A DNA stretch of 64,000 bases, taken from Sacculina carcini (taxonomy: Eukaryota > Arthropoda > Thecostraca > Sacculinidae). Of the stretch, positions 21,110 to 33,065 are shown in pieces. The stretch's first letter is position 1; each line of letters opens with the position of its first letter. Under the pieces are notes generated by a model that was not told the origin of the DNA, searched no databases, and saw only the letters and a list, made by a program, of their open reading frames with translations. Position numbers and translations under genes: made by a program. Where the stretch lies: NCBI GenBank assembly GCA_916048095.2, contig OU696584.1, forward strand, positions 1,230,001-1,294,000, written 5' to 3'.

Positions 21110-23530
21110 TTCTGAAAACACTGGAAGAATTGGCACGAGGTAAGCACGAGATTATATGTAGCTTAGAATGGATTTAGTTGCAGATTCGAGATACTTTAGC
21201 ACAACTGCGTGCATGAGGACTCATAGTTTAGCAACAAGAATACACGATGTTGGAGGGGAAGTCTTGGCAATGTCTGAGTATTAAGCTCAGCTCATTCCAA
21301 ACGTATCCAATAAAATGGTACCAGCCATAGATAATGGAGATTTATGGGATTATACCGAGATTACATAGGAGATTTATAGGATGCATATATATCTATAATA
21401 TTTATATCGATTGATTGATGTAATGAGTTGATAGCGTATCAATCATGAATGCTATGGAAATCAGTTTAATCGAGGATAGAACGAGTGAGAATAGTTTATC
21501 AGATGGTTCCCATTGTATGAGTTAGTTATTTGTATGGTTCCCGTGCAACCAATAACACTACCTAAACAATGCATATATATTAATCAACACAGAAACAGTC
21601 CACGAGCAGATGCAATTGCCAGGTTGTCTCACATTGTCAACACACCTTTCTATATAATAAACAGCACATGATGTCACATGATGTCATTCACAATTTTTTG
21701 AAGGTGCAGTGTGTGTGTGTGTGTATGTGTGTGCTGATGACGCATAGTCATGCGGAAGAAGAATACCGATGTATGCGAATTTGTTGTAGCGAAGCACAAA
21801 AACATACGATGACGTAAGATTGTGTGTAGATCCTGTAAATTCGATGAGTTGTCGTATGGATATCCGAGTACAGTTGACAGTATTATGACGATCAATGATA
21901 CAATGTCATGAACATGAGATGACACACGCCACATCATGAATGCGTTGTTTGTAACGAAGATATTGTTGGCTGAACAAGCTGGAAGACGACCAACAAGGCG
22001 TTCTCATGTACAAGATGTGTTGCATGAAACACAGCTTATTTATTAAAAAATTAAGGTTTTGTTTGAGATAGGAACTCGTTTTTGTCGATTAGATCTTCTG
22101 CAGACAATAAATTGACTAGGGCTTTCCATGCAATTTCAAATCACAATCAAACTGCTACTGTATCTGACACTAGACACTATATATATCCACTCATGTGATC
22201 GGACACTTCTCAACATGGATTCAGGCACATGTTACTGAAGATAAATGCCATTAATTTCCACTTGCAAATGTTGACACAGTTCAGATCCTTTTTTGGCAGT
22301 TTCTTGCACGCACAGGTCTAGTCATTTTTGTCGTCACTTGTCTGCGGCGTTGACAGTTGCCAAGCTTGTCGGCTTATCAGAATCAGCAATCACACATCAC
22401 AGATGATTTGAACAACTTGTTTCGTTGAAACATTGAATCGCCTTTTCTGGGTTTCATAATGAAGGTCATTGTACAGTGTACAAATTACATACCATGCTTT
22501 AATTTTAAACGCAAATATGAATATATGCAAAATACAAAGATAAGTTTACGAGACTTAAGGATATAATTGAGCGTTTTCAATTTATGTAAACATAAGTTTT
22601 TGGTTATTTTAAGACTTGACATCGCAAATACATGACAATCACAATATTGACAAAAAACGAAAAACACATCTTCATGCGGACTCTATGATAGCGTATTTGA
22701 ATAATTACTGAAAATATCAGGGGTATTATATTACTTCAAGTGAATATGTACATGAATAAACAAGTTTCCGTCTTTGCTCGATTTTCCCCTCACAAAATGA
22801 ATTCAGTTCGTGCAAACTGTGGCCCTCGTGCGCTCAACGATCTCACCTGATATTCGTAGTTCTCGTATCTATTCGCTGCACTTTACCTGACCGCCACTTC
22901 ATATTCATGTCCCTTTTTCATTCAAGCCTTACACTACATGCTCTTCGTAAACAATTCCTCGAAGTTGCTTAAATATTCCAGTGCTATTTTAATGCATGCT
23001 GATGCCATTTTGCAATTGCTCATGCATTGTGCAATCAATCGCGTTTTTCAGTGCACTCACGCAAGCCTCCATCATATTGTTTGTCATTCTGATCAGCACT
23101 ATTACTGAGTATATGAAATCTTCCACGTATTGTTGTTGTTGACGTAGCAGTTCTATGAATATCAAGACATAATGCGTCAAGCATATCGGCTTATAAGACT
23201 TACATGTAGGCAGGTTTCATGAAAGTCAAATGAGGTAGGGAGTATATTTATCATTTTTAGGAAAGCATATTCAATACAGTGCATACAAATTATGCACGTA
23301 CACACTCACACAAGCACATACACACACAAGCAAAAACAAATAATATTTCCATGTTCTATTTATATATCTCAAATGTTTTTTATTTATATGTTATATTTAT
23401 GTAATATTAGTACTCTACCATTTTAATACTTTAGGTATTATTTTTCAGAGAATGAAATTTTTTGAGCATCACTTGTTTCCTACTTCATTTCAATGGCGCA
23501 CGCAGATTGATATTAATATGTTGCCCTTGC
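21110..23530. other. AT-rich stretch without recognisable genes
   Basis: Only short (GT)n at 21711-21732 and CA-rich tracts near 23295-23330. No ORF here has domain-like content. 22780-22970 is a slightly GC-richer patch with no identifiable product. Confidence 0.6.
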
Positions 23531-23589
23531 TTCTCGTTTGCTCAATGTTTCTAGGGAGCTTGTCGCTTGCATCGAGTCTTTTCAGCAAC

Positions 23590-24000
23590 TGCCCGATGTT
23601 TCATGTGGTGTGATCGTGTGCAGTGTGAGAGAGTGTGTGTGGGAGATTGTGTTTGAGTGTGTCAACGTGTTATTGTGTCTGTGTGATCGTGTATGGTTGA
23701 ATTGTCTATTGCGTGCGAGAGTGTATGAGCGAGTATGTATATTTGTGTCGGTGTGTGTCTGTGTGTATGTGTGTGTTTGACAAGTGTTCATGCCCCGCGG
23801 CGGTGAGCGAGTGACCGGCTCGTCGCTGATTGGTTGTTTCGGTGGATGTGAGGCCTGTGTGTGTGTGCGTGTGTGCGTGTGTGCTCCCGTGTGTGACGGT
23901 GTGAGCGTGGAGTTGTGTTGGTGGTGGTCTGGTGGTGTTGTTACGTCCTGTAGGCGCGCGAGGGGCAATGATGCTCCACGCGCGCCTGTCTGTAATATAT
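23590..24000 (+). other. GT-rich tract with GC-rich hairpin
   Basis: Degenerate GTGTGT sequence at 23600-23780 and 23855-23930. A GC-rich patch at 23787-23850 lies between them. A fold-back ggcgcgcg...cgcgcgcc is at about 23952-23985. No product recognised. Confidence 0.4.
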
Positions 24001-24119
24001 TTTAGTTTTTTTGGTTTCTTACAATTAATTTAGGCTACGTTTCAGAGTATACTCTTTTCATTACAATTTCTCATCGTCATCATCATTTTCATCTACTTCA
24101 TTTTCTCCTGTGAACGAGA

Positions 24120-24930
24120 ACCAGAATGTTTCCACCACATCTCCTGCGTGTTGTAAGAGGCGACTGTTGGGTTGTGGGATTTTCGGTGAGTAAACCGGCT
24201 CCCCACTGGCTTTCACCGTAGAGGAGAGTGGCTAACCACCCATTAGGACCACATTCAAGATCTGCAAAGAGCGAATGAGCTTAGTAATGCCAACGACCAT
24301 TTAGCTAAGCGTTTTTAACATTTTTTCTCTGATCCTCCACTTCTTAATGAACCATTTCTTCAGTTTCCACAACAGCGAATGAAGAGTTGCCCACTTGGCA
24401 ACTCTTCCATCCTCCAACACCAGTGGGGAATTCTCCACAGGTTAAAAACCACTGAGGGTGAGGGAGGACTGAAAAATTCGTTGCTACAGTTGTGCGTTCC
24501 TGTCTTCCAACGATATTCTCATCGTCTTCGATCTGACGGGCTTCACGTTAGATTATCCTACCTCGCTTGTCTTCTTTTCTTCTTCTTTCATGTGTCTTTT
24601 GTCGCAATTTCCATATGTATAGGCAATGTGTGGATATTAATGGTGGCAGCGGCTATATTTGCCATCGAGACAGTCATGGTCCGTGTTTTTGGGCTTGATA
24701 ACGTTTCCTCAAACACATTGTCTCACATGGTGTGGTGACGCTTCCAGCAATTACCGCCGAAAAACAACTCTTTATGAGTTTTTTCCAGCCTAGTTTTTTG
24801 TGGATTTATTGTTGCCGGCTTATGATTGAATGCGTTATCACTTTCTCGACTATTTGTTTCACCTCGATTTATTGCTTCGTTTTGGTGACGTTGAGATCAA
24901 TTCAGGGCCTGTGCGTGGGTATCGTTCATT
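24120..24930 (+). other. Unassigned segment, perhaps LINE 5' region
   Basis: The opening (gtgttgtaagaggcgactgt, near 24152) resembles the 5' leader of some invertebrate LINEs and precedes the LINE relic at 24990. A perfect 11-bp hairpin GAAGAGTTGCC/GGCAACTCTTC sits at 24381-24407. No domain recognised. Confidence 0.25.
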
Positions 24931-24989
24931 TAGACCAGTGTTTCTCAACGTGGGCCATATGACCGACCCCATGACCCCATGACCCCGTG

Positions 24990-25905
24990 ACCGGCTCTCA
25001 TGATCGTGCTGCTCTGAATTTTGCTAACATTTCAGACTGTGATCTGATGATTTACAGTGCGACTCATTCGTCCAGTAACTGTTTGGATCTGGTTTTGACC
25101 GATGTGTCTGATATTGTCAAGGTGACTATTCTTGCTCTGTTTGTATCTTCTGACTACTCTACTCTAAGTATTCAGCTCAATCTTTGACGGTCAGGCTTGT
25201 TCATACTATCAAAAATGAAGTTTATGAAGTTTGAAGTGAGTTTGAATTCAGTGAAGCTGACTAACTTGAATCTTAACTTGAATCCAAATGAAGTTTATGT
25301 TCAATGAACAACTGTCGACGATCTTATCTAGTCGTGTTGTCTGCGGAAAACATTTCATTCCTTTGCAATAATAAGTCCTGGTTCGATGCTGCTTTCCGCT
25401 CTGTCCGTTAGATCAAGCAGGCGGACTACCATCGTTGGTCCAGATCGAGAAGGTTTGAAGCGTGGAGTGAATATGTGACGGCCAGGCTTCTTGTGTGGCA
25501 ACTTACCGCCAGACCGAACTGAAAGGTCACAAGTCTGCAACAAATTATATTATCATCTACTTCTGCCCCTCACAAGACTATCATTCACGGAACGCAACAA
25601 TTTCTCCTGGCTCCTGTGTTGGGCACGGAGCGAGCCCTCCTGAGAAAGCAGATTTGTTCATGCGTCATTTTGATAGCAAGCTCTGTCGTCGTCTTATTTC
25701 AGCTGATGACAGTATATATGCTAGATCTGCATTGACTGGAGTGGCTTAGAGATCTAAGGAAATTAAAAATTCCTTGAGTGTTCCGACCCCGATAGCGGTA
25801 GAGACACTCTTGGTGCGTTGCTGTCACTCCTGAAAAAGACTGCTGCAGCCTTGGCTCCGAAGCTCAGTGCTGTTTTCATACGACGTTTTGCTGTTTTCGT
25901 GGCAG
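24990..25905 (+). pseudogene. Decayed LINE: endonuclease C-terminus to start of RT
   Basis: DRAALNFANISDCDLMIYSA and NCLDLVLTDVSDIVKV (about 25000-25130) match the APE endonuclease C-terminus of a common invertebrate jockey/CR1-like LINE family. The catalytic His of the SDH motif is Tyr here (SSDYSTLSI, near 25150). Frames then change repeatedly through EKADLFMRHFDSKLCRR (about 25645-25695) and LKKTAAALAPKLSAVFIRRF (about 25828-25890), the pre-RT linker and start of RT. Sequence before 24985 (cagtgtttctcaacgtgggc, 24938) looks like the end of an unrelated hAT-like element. Dead, truncated at both ends. Confidence 0.72.
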
Positions 25906-26194
25906 CTCAGCAAATTTTCTCGCCGGCCCATGAAAAATGGTTTATTCCGGCACTGTTTGTCACTGTGTATTTAGTGTGTTTTATTGTGCTATGTGTGTGT
26001 TTCTCCTGACCATAGCTATTGATAGCCGAAATATATCTCGAGAATTATATTTCAGCAAACAACTGAGTGAGTTGTCTCCTGAACTGATAATATATCTTGC
26101 GTAGCATCACAAATTATCATACCAGCACAGCAGTGCCAAAATTACTGAACTTCAACAAAGGGTGCATACAGAAAGTCTTTCCTCTAAAGTATAT

Positions 26195-26572
26195 ACACCG
26201 TAAAACCTCTACTTGAGCGCATGCCGTTCTATTGTTCAAACCTTTCCCCGTAGCGCAGTTCTTTTAGAGGGTGCCTCTCGATTTTTGGACTAGCCGGTAA
26301 GAATTTTGCAAAGGTGCGGTGATTTTTTGTATGAAAAAACAATCAGGTAACGTATGCATATTTATTTAACAAAAGACAAATACATAGTAATTACTGATAA
26401 CTGATTACTAGTTACTACAAATTCACTAATTAAAATCAGTTTGTCATAGGTATTGTCAAAAAGAATAATTCATCAAAGCGACGTTTGATCAGAGGTGTCA
26501 TGTTATTTTTCACTTGTTTCCTCAAAGTGCCGTTCTATTAGATGTGTCTTTCGAATAGACGTTTTAATCTAT
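26195..26572 (+). mobile_element. Tigger/pogo-like MITE, family M, full-length copy
   Basis: About 375 bp. The left end (accgtaaaacctctacttga) is roughly complementary to the right end (tcgaatagacgttttaatct). Subterminal phrases gccgttctattgttcaaacc, cgatttttggactagccggt and gccgttctattagatgtgtc recur in six other places in the window. No coding capacity. The TA-rich borders fit TA target use. Confidence 0.65.
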
Positions 26573-26834
26573 ATATTGTTGTATTATTTGGGCTTATAAA
26601 TTACAATTTACCGACATAGCATATCATGCACTGTCACACTTATCGGCACACAATCTCGGCTCATCTCTGACGGCTTTGCAACACTCAACAATCGTGTATT
26701 GCCGGCAAAACCAGAAGAGCTGCAGTGAAAAAGTTTGTGCGCGTCGGCCTGGCATACTGTCTACTAGACAGCGTCTGTGATTCGCTTGCTGATACAAGGG
26801 TCTGCATGACGGCAAAAATACACACCTGCAGACG

Positions 26835-26929
26835 CACACACACACACATACTGTTGTCCTAACAATGTCACTCAGGAACCTGATGTTAATTGGCTAAAGG
26901 GAAGTATGTGTCTATGTGTGTGTGTGTGT

Positions 26930-26995
<66 letters not shown>

Positions 26996-27000
26996 GGCGG
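26835..27000. repeat. (CA)n and (GT)n tracts
   Basis: (CA)n at 26835-26848 and (GT)n at 26916-26995 with TA/CT interruptions. An ungrouped GC-richer segment at 26640-26815 precedes it with no recognisable product. Confidence 0.85.
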
Positions 27001-27244
27001 TTGGCGATATGACAGCAAATGAGATTAACATGCACACAAGCATACACACATGCATGCACAAGCAGACAGATAGACATACAGACAGATTCATGTAGTGTTC
27101 AGAGACAATGTACTTGTCACAAAAATGAACACTTTGATACGATAAAAATCCTTCTATAAGTTTTGGCAGCATATTCAAGCAAACAATTTACAATGCACAT
27201 CAATTGACACGAGCTTATTCAAACATCTCATATATATGTATATA

Positions 27245-28051
27245 CAGTCGAAATCGCTCAATGTCATACCCTCGGAACCTGCAAAAAGTATGACATTATC
27301 CGAACTATGACATAGACCAAACTCAACCTATTTGGCCATTTTCGACTCCAAACTTGTGTTTATAAGTCGGTTTATTTTTACATGTCTCATAAATTTAAAA
27401 ATAATGCACATTACACAAATAATTACTTCATGAGGAAATATCGTATCGTTCCATAGAACAGTGCCGTCTCCCCTTGCGTCTTCATGAATCTAATATTTTC
27501 CCGTTGCTTCAGCCGTCCGAGCCAGCCAATTGACGGTTCAAATGCCACATTCATCTCAACCGCCAACTTCTTGGTTTTTCCATCATAACAGCCTCATTCA
27601 CGGGCGCATTTTTGGCATCTAGTGGATCCACATGAGCACCGCCTCATCCATCTCTGCAATAAAGCTCGATCTCTTGCGCTTCCGACTCAGATTACAGCTG
27701 GTCACTGCAATGTCTCGAATTTCTCTCTCTTTCTTCCTGATTTTTGAGAATGTTCCCTGATCGCAGTCGAGGTCCTTTGCAATGGTCGTTTGTTTCTAGC
27801 CAGCCTTGAGCTGGTCCAAGATTTGTAACTTATCCTGCAGCGTGAACTCAGTACGATTTCCCATCACTGCTGCCACAATCACTACTCGCAAAGAATGAAT
27901 ATGCTTTTAACTGAATGGATAATCACACAAAACACATGGACTGGCTGAACACAAAGGTATGACAATAACCGATGTCATACGGGACCACAAAAAAGTATGA
28001 CATTAACCGAACTATGACATTGACCGATATGGCATTAAGCGGTTTCCACCG
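27245..28051 (-). mobile_element. Decayed Tigger (pogo) transposon with N-terminal transposase relic
   Basis: Inverted ends CAGTCGAAATCGCTCAATGTCAT (27245) and the matching right end to 28051, both flanked by TA. Inside, the minus strand from ATG near 27863 reads FTLQDKLQILDQLKAG, then a TAG, then ATIAKDLD-like HTH sequence (TIAKDLDCDQGTFSKIRKKE) and RKRKRSSF. After frameshifts it continues with NVAFEPSIGWLGRLKQREN, the second CENP-B/pogo DNA-binding helix-turn-helix. The DDE catalytic domain is absent. Thus only a broken DNA-binding domain of a Tigger transposase remains, in an 807-bp internally deleted element. Subterminal direct repeats of tatgacatta..ccgaa are present near both ends. Confidence 0.85.
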
Positions 28052-28052
28052 T

Positions 28053-28290
28053 ATATCGTATAACCTTTTTGAGCGGCATGTTGTTCTATTTTTCAAACCT
28101 TCCCTTGTAGTACCGGCCAATTAAAGGTGTCGTTCAATTAGAAGGCGCCGCTGTATTTTTCCACTAGCTGGTCAACATTTCGAAAGTTTTCCATAAATTT
28201 ATGGATACAAACAGGTAAGGTATATATATAATTATTTAATAATATACACAAATACAGGGTGATAACTGCTAAGTAAATTTTCGAAAAATA
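28053..28290 (+). mobile_element. Family M element, left half
   Basis: tataacctttttgagcggca, gtcgttcaattagaaggcgc and tatttttccactagctggtc match the left half of family M. It abuts the Tigger right end. The matching right half appears at 29285-29405. Confidence 0.6.
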
Positions 28291-28454
28291 TTCAACACAA
28301 ATGGCGTCAACAAATGGTTCCAATGGCGTCTGTATTGTCACGCTCAGAGGCTGAAGGAATTCAATGTAAAGTTGAATTTTCCCAAAACTGCCAAAATGTG
28401 CCAATCTGAGCTTGCCGAAACATTCTCACATTTCGAGTGTCAAGGTGCTTAGTG

Positions 28455-28580
28455 TTCCGTAAAGACCCTCTATTTCTTTAACAACTGCACCACGGAGTCC
28501 ACAAAGAAGACCGTAAAGACCCTCTTCTATTTCCTAGCCCCTTTCAGACCCCACATCTAATTATCCTGGCGCCGCCACTG
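28455..28580. mobile_element. hAT-like MITE, truncated copy 2
   Basis: Ends cctggcgccgccactg at 28580, matching the right ends at 18417 and 44356. The left terminus is missing. Confidence 0.6.
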
Positions 28581-28928
28581 TACCCCTACCTTATCGGAAG
28601 AGCCTAATCAAGGTAAAACTTTCGCCATGTACGAACGAACCAACGAACGAAAACAATAAATTTGCAATCCACATCTGGCTTTTCGTGCAAACATTTACAT
28701 TTGTGAACATCGTCGAAATCACGTGTAAACATGGCATGAGTTATAAACAATTTGTCATCATCGTTTTACAGTTTTTCAGATAAAGTCGATTGAAAATTCG
28801 TATAAAAAATCGAAAACTATACATTAAAACAACAGTTTTCAGGTAAGTCTAGTCTAGCTAACAAACAAGAAACCGGAATAGTTTGAAGTGACTGGATATT
28901 GTGACCAAATTAATGCTGTTTGTTATAG

Positions 28929-29046
28929 GTTTTGTGCTGCTCTTATGCGGAAAAGCGATGATATGCGCTCAAGTCTGTTTCGCGGTATTTCCAGACTCCC
29001 CCTATTCGTTGCTCTTGTGGACTTGCATGAGACCGAGTTGCGAAAG
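28929..29046 (+). other. Candidate exon of unknown gene (open, splice-bordered)
   Basis: 118 bp between tttgttatag and CGAAAG|gtgaac. It is open in one frame over 39 codons containing ALMRKSDDMRSSLFRGISRL and PLFVALVDLHETELRK. GC content and amino-acid mix look protein-like, but I recognise no family. It lies between the two separated halves of a family M transposon, so it may be transposon-borne, a captured exon, or chance. Confidence 0.28.
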
Positions 29047-29284
29047 GTGAACATATCGACAAGGATGCGCGACGCTAGTGGTTCGTTAAGCGCGCGATTT
29101 ACGCAATAAATATCGACAATAGAATGTCGCTAGATACATGCTTAAATTGCAAATTATCTACTAAACAGTCTAAATTTCACGTATAACAAAATTAAAATGA
29201 TTATAATTGAATAACATATTTTAGTGATTTTGTCAACATATTTTGCCATTTTTCGTCACATAATAATAACATTAAACGTTAAAA

Positions 29285-29405
29285 AATCTAATTTAATTTC
29301 AAACTCTATTAATCACAAATTCACTAATAAAGATCAGTTAGTCATAGTTTTTTGCCAATAGATAAGAATTCATCAAGGTGTCGTTCTATTAGAAATGTAG
29401 TTATT
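29285..29405 (+). mobile_element. Family M element, right half
   Basis: cacaaattcactaataaaga, ataagaattcatcaaggtg and tcgttctattagaaatgtag match the right half of 26195-26572. It is probably the partner of 28053-28290, separated by about 1 kb. Confidence 0.55.
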
Positions 29406-29692
29406 ATACGCACGTGTATATAGTCATAACATGATGTTAATATGGAATATAATGTTGTACAACACATGAAATTGTATATTTGTACGAGATATATTGGCAA
29501 TGAATTGCTCTATATATCGGTCATATTTATTTTTGGTTTTAATTCTTCTGAATCGCAAATTTCTTGCGACTCTGGCAATATCTGTGTGCCAGAACAAAAC
29601 AATATATTATTCCCGCGCGCTTTACCGAACGCTATGCCGAAAGTTTTTTTGTGGCGCGCAATATTCGACGAATGTCGCCAATTTCGGCGCAG

Positions 29693-29750
29693 CGGGGGCA
29701 ATCTTGTTTGAGTGCGCCCAGGACGAGGTGCGCTTTGACAACTTGTTAAG
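29693..29750 (+). other. Candidate exon (unknown gene), phase-compatible with 30016-30077
   Basis: Between ttcggcgcag and TTAAG|gtcaac. Frame GAILFECAQDEVRFDNLL, with two bases left over at each end. Its trailing AG joins in phase to the T that begins the candidate at 30016. The acceptor is weak. No family recognised. Confidence 0.22.
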
Positions 29751-29834
29751 GTCAACCAGATATCCCTGGCTGTAACCGACCACCAGCCTTGGGTGCAAGT
29801 GTATGTGCCTACGCCTTTTAGGCTTGTCTAAACT

Positions 29835-29835
<1 letters not shown>

Positions 29836-29865
<30 letters not shown>

Positions 29866-29962
29866 GTATGTGTGTGTGTATGTGTGTGTATGTGTGCTTC
29901 TTCGTTCCACACATACATATACACACACACACATACATACACACACGCATGTACGTAGTCGA
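29836..29962. repeat. GT/TATGTG microsatellite facing a CA/CATACA one
   Basis: (GT)n with TATG interruptions at 29836-29895, followed by the reverse-complement type at 29910-29950, so the two can pair as an inverted repeat. Confidence 0.85.
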
Positions 29963-30015
29963 TTTCACACAAGTAAGATGGAAAGAGTGCGGTTTTGACG
30001 GCCTTGGTGTATCAG

Positions 30016-30077
30016 TATTGACCAAAGGGTCGCCAGATTGCGAAGGTTGTTGGAGCTCGTTGATGAGAAAGCGGCCA
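30016..30077 (+). other. Candidate exon (unknown gene) with strong donor
   Basis: Between ttggtgtatcag and GCGGCCA|gtaagt, a near-consensus donor. Frame IDQRVARLRRLLELVDEKAA, helix-like with heptad leucines. No family recognised. Confidence 0.25.
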
Positions 30078-30534
30078 GTAAGTCAGGCCGCCAAGGATGA
30101 AATCTGGCTATTATACACTCGCACATATACATCTGCTCACCACGAGTTTATATAAGCATTTTGGTAGAATACTTGCAGTGTGGGAAACTCAGACATATCG
30201 GTGAAAATAGAATGTGTATTTCTCTAGGGATCATGAGATCAATATCACGTGTGATTTGAGATACGTTTTAACATATGAACTGAGCTATTTCGAATTTGTT
30301 TTCAAATTAGGTAATTAATATTTTAGTCAAAATGGAAAATTAGTTGATTTCAGATATATTTTTGTTGTAATTTATTGTTTTACATGTTGTCTAGCCATCA
30401 CAATCAGCATATCACGCAACAGCCAATAAATAATTTCGTTAATTTCGAGAAATTTCCAGTTCTCAGACAAGACGGTAAGAAGTCGTGAGTGGTAATTTTT
30501 CAGAAAAATTTGGCCTGTATCACCATTTATCGGT

Positions 30535-31545
30535 ACCATTTACCATGTTACCAAGTACACAATTATTACCATCTGTCAGCAATACCATGTTAATAAGTAC
30601 ACAATTATTACCTGTGTAGTAATACCATGTTACCAAGTACACAATTATTACCATTTATCAGTACCATTTACCATGTTACCAATTACACAATTATTACCAT
30701 CTGTCAGCAATACCATGTTAATAAGTACACAATTATTACCATGTGTAGTAATACCATGTTACCAAGTATACAATTATTACCATCTGTCAGCAATACCATG
30801 TTAATAAGTACACAATTATTACCATGTGTAGTATTACCATGTGTAGTAAGTACACAAGTATTACCATGTGTAGTAATACCATGTTACCAAGTACACAATT
30901 ATTACCATGTGCCAGTAATACCATGTTACCAAGTACACAATTGTTACCATGTGTCAGTAATACCATGCTACCAAGTACACAATTATTATCATGTATCAGT
31001 GATACCAAATACCATGTTACCAAGTACACAATTATTACCATGTGTAGTAATACCATGTTACCAAGTACACAATTATTACCATGTGCCAGTAATACCATGT
31101 TACCAAGTACACAATTGTTACCGTGTGTCAGTAATACCATGCTACCAAGTACACAATTATTATCATGTGTCAGTGATACCAAATACCATGTTACCAAGTA
31201 CACAATTATTACCATGTGTAGTAATACCATGTTACCAAGTACACAATTATTACCATGTGTAGTAATACCATGTTACCAAGTACACAATTATTACCATGTG
31301 TCAGTAATACCATGTTACCAAGTACACAACTATTACCATGTGTAGTAATACCATGTTACCAAGTACACAATTATTACCATGTGTCAGTAATACCATGTTA
31401 CCAAGTACACAATTATTACCATGTGTAGTAATACCATGTTACCAAGTACACAATTATTATCATGTGTCAGTAATACCATGTTACCAAGTACACAATTATT
31501 ACCATGTGTAGTAATACCATGTTTCCAAGTACACAATTACTGCTG
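30535..31545 (+). repeat. 41-42-bp minisatellite with higher-order organisation
   Basis: About 24 copies of a unit beginning taccatgttaccaagtacac and ending aattattaccatgtgtagta. Variants (gtgccag, gtgtcag, gtatcagtgataccaaa) recur in the same order with a period of 174 bp (compare 31001 and 31175). Open frames across it are artefacts of the repeat. Confidence 0.95.
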
Positions 31546-31888
31546 TCAAACTGAAACAATTATTTCGATCACGTTGAACGGTTATTCAGTGACTAGATGA
31601 ATGTCTATTCTGCAATAATTAGGCGAGATGTAATTGTTTGATGTATGGTTACTCAAATACAATTAGCTTATATATTTGCTTTCCCTAATATCAAAGAAGC
31701 AAACGAAGAAATTAGCGACAGAATGAATTATTTGAAGAAATCCCATCAGAGCAGATCGTCAGAACAAATCACGTTTTCAGCGACTAAATATGCTAGGGTC
31801 AACGTGGTAATTACCGTATTTAACCACGGTAATATGGGCTCCTTGTTACGCTTTCACCAATATCCATACAACACTGTGAAAACGACGT

Positions 31889-31976
31889 ACACACACACAC
31901 ACACACATACACACACGCACTCATATACACACACGCACTCACATACACACACGCACTCACATTTACACACAGTCAT
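31889..31976. repeat. (CA)n / CACTCATA microsatellite
   Basis: Pure (CA)n, then three repeats of acacacgcactcatataca type. Confidence 0.9.
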
Positions 31977-32334
31977 ATGCACACTTAAACGTTAATGGAA
32001 GGAATGTTTATGCAAAATATCAGCTGCTTTAAGAAAACTAAATTGTCTCCGGTAACTTTGGGATAACAGCTCTTTGATCGAAAAAATGTCACTACAAGTG
32101 GAAAATGATAAAATATAGCATACATTGTTTCGTATTTAAATTTCAGCGTGTTTTTTCATCAGTAATGCTACATTCGCTTGTTTAATTTAACATTTGGCAA
32201 GTAGCAGGTTGTTGTCAAGATATCAGTGAGTATAAATTAATACAAAAAAACTGCGCACAATCTTTGACACATTGGTGTTGTCATTTCTTGTATATTCTTG
32301 TGTGTTCTGGCCTAATACGTATAGTTTGTACGCA

Positions 32335-32520
32335 AATGGCAAATAGCGTAAAACATGTATTTGAACGACACTTCTAATAGAACGGCCCCTTGGAGGATTA
32401 ATTGAAAATAGAACGACAACCTCTAATAGATAGGCACCTCTAATTACACGTCGATTTGATTCATTCTTTTTAGGCAGTGACTGACTAATTTTTATTAGTG
32501 ATTTTGTAATTTCTGGAATT
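32335..32520 (-). mobile_element. Family M element, right half (minus)
   Basis: On the minus strand: cactaataaaaattagtcag, ttaatcctccaaggggccgt and tctattagaagtgtcgttca. It pairs with the left half at 34770-35040 on the same strand, with a nested element between them. Confidence 0.6.
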
Positions 32521-33032
32521 CGGAAAAATATGTGGTTATTTTTCAATGTTTATGTGAATTATAAGTGATTAATTTTTACAAAATATGTGATGAAATAGGT
32601 CAAATATATTATTCAAGTTTTTTATTATTCAATGTCAGATCATTATAATAAAACAAAAAGACAAAAAGAAGACATACAATATACATTCGTATATTTATAT
32701 ACACAGTGTGATAAATATCCAATATCCTTTCTAAATTATATATCATATGAAAATATGTAAATATGCAATGTAATATACATACATTGTTTAGGGAAACCAA
32801 CACAAACGATTGTAGACATACATAGTTACATGCATAGTTACATAATTATGCATATAGTCATTCGGGGCAAATGACGATCGTTTTCATTAACATCTAACCA
32901 GCGCTTATACTAATGACGATAGCAAAACATACTAAGTACCACATAGTGTGTTGGTACACTGTGCTTCTATCCCCGTATTGAAAGCTTTCGAAAAATTTGT
33001 TTTTTTAAATAGAGATCGAATTTAGTGGTGCG

Positions 33033-33065
33033 ATCGTCATTTACCCCAGTGGGGTAAATGACGAT
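33033..33065. repeat. Perfect 15-bp palindrome of transposon-terminus motif
   Basis: ATCGTCATTTACCCC / GGGGTAAATGACGAT around AGT: two terminus motifs head to head. Confidence 0.85.

Noticed and set aside
22780..22970. Possible LINE C-terminus (ALNDLT..., LHALRKQF)
   Set aside because: Too short and degenerate to assign.
30627..31345. ORFs with repeated CYQVHNYYHV-like peptides
   Set aside because: Frames of the 41-42-bp minisatellite; unit length variants make open frames by chance.
30535..31545. CRISPR-like array
   Set aside because: Units are contiguous variants of one sequence with no unique spacers, in a eukaryotic genome.
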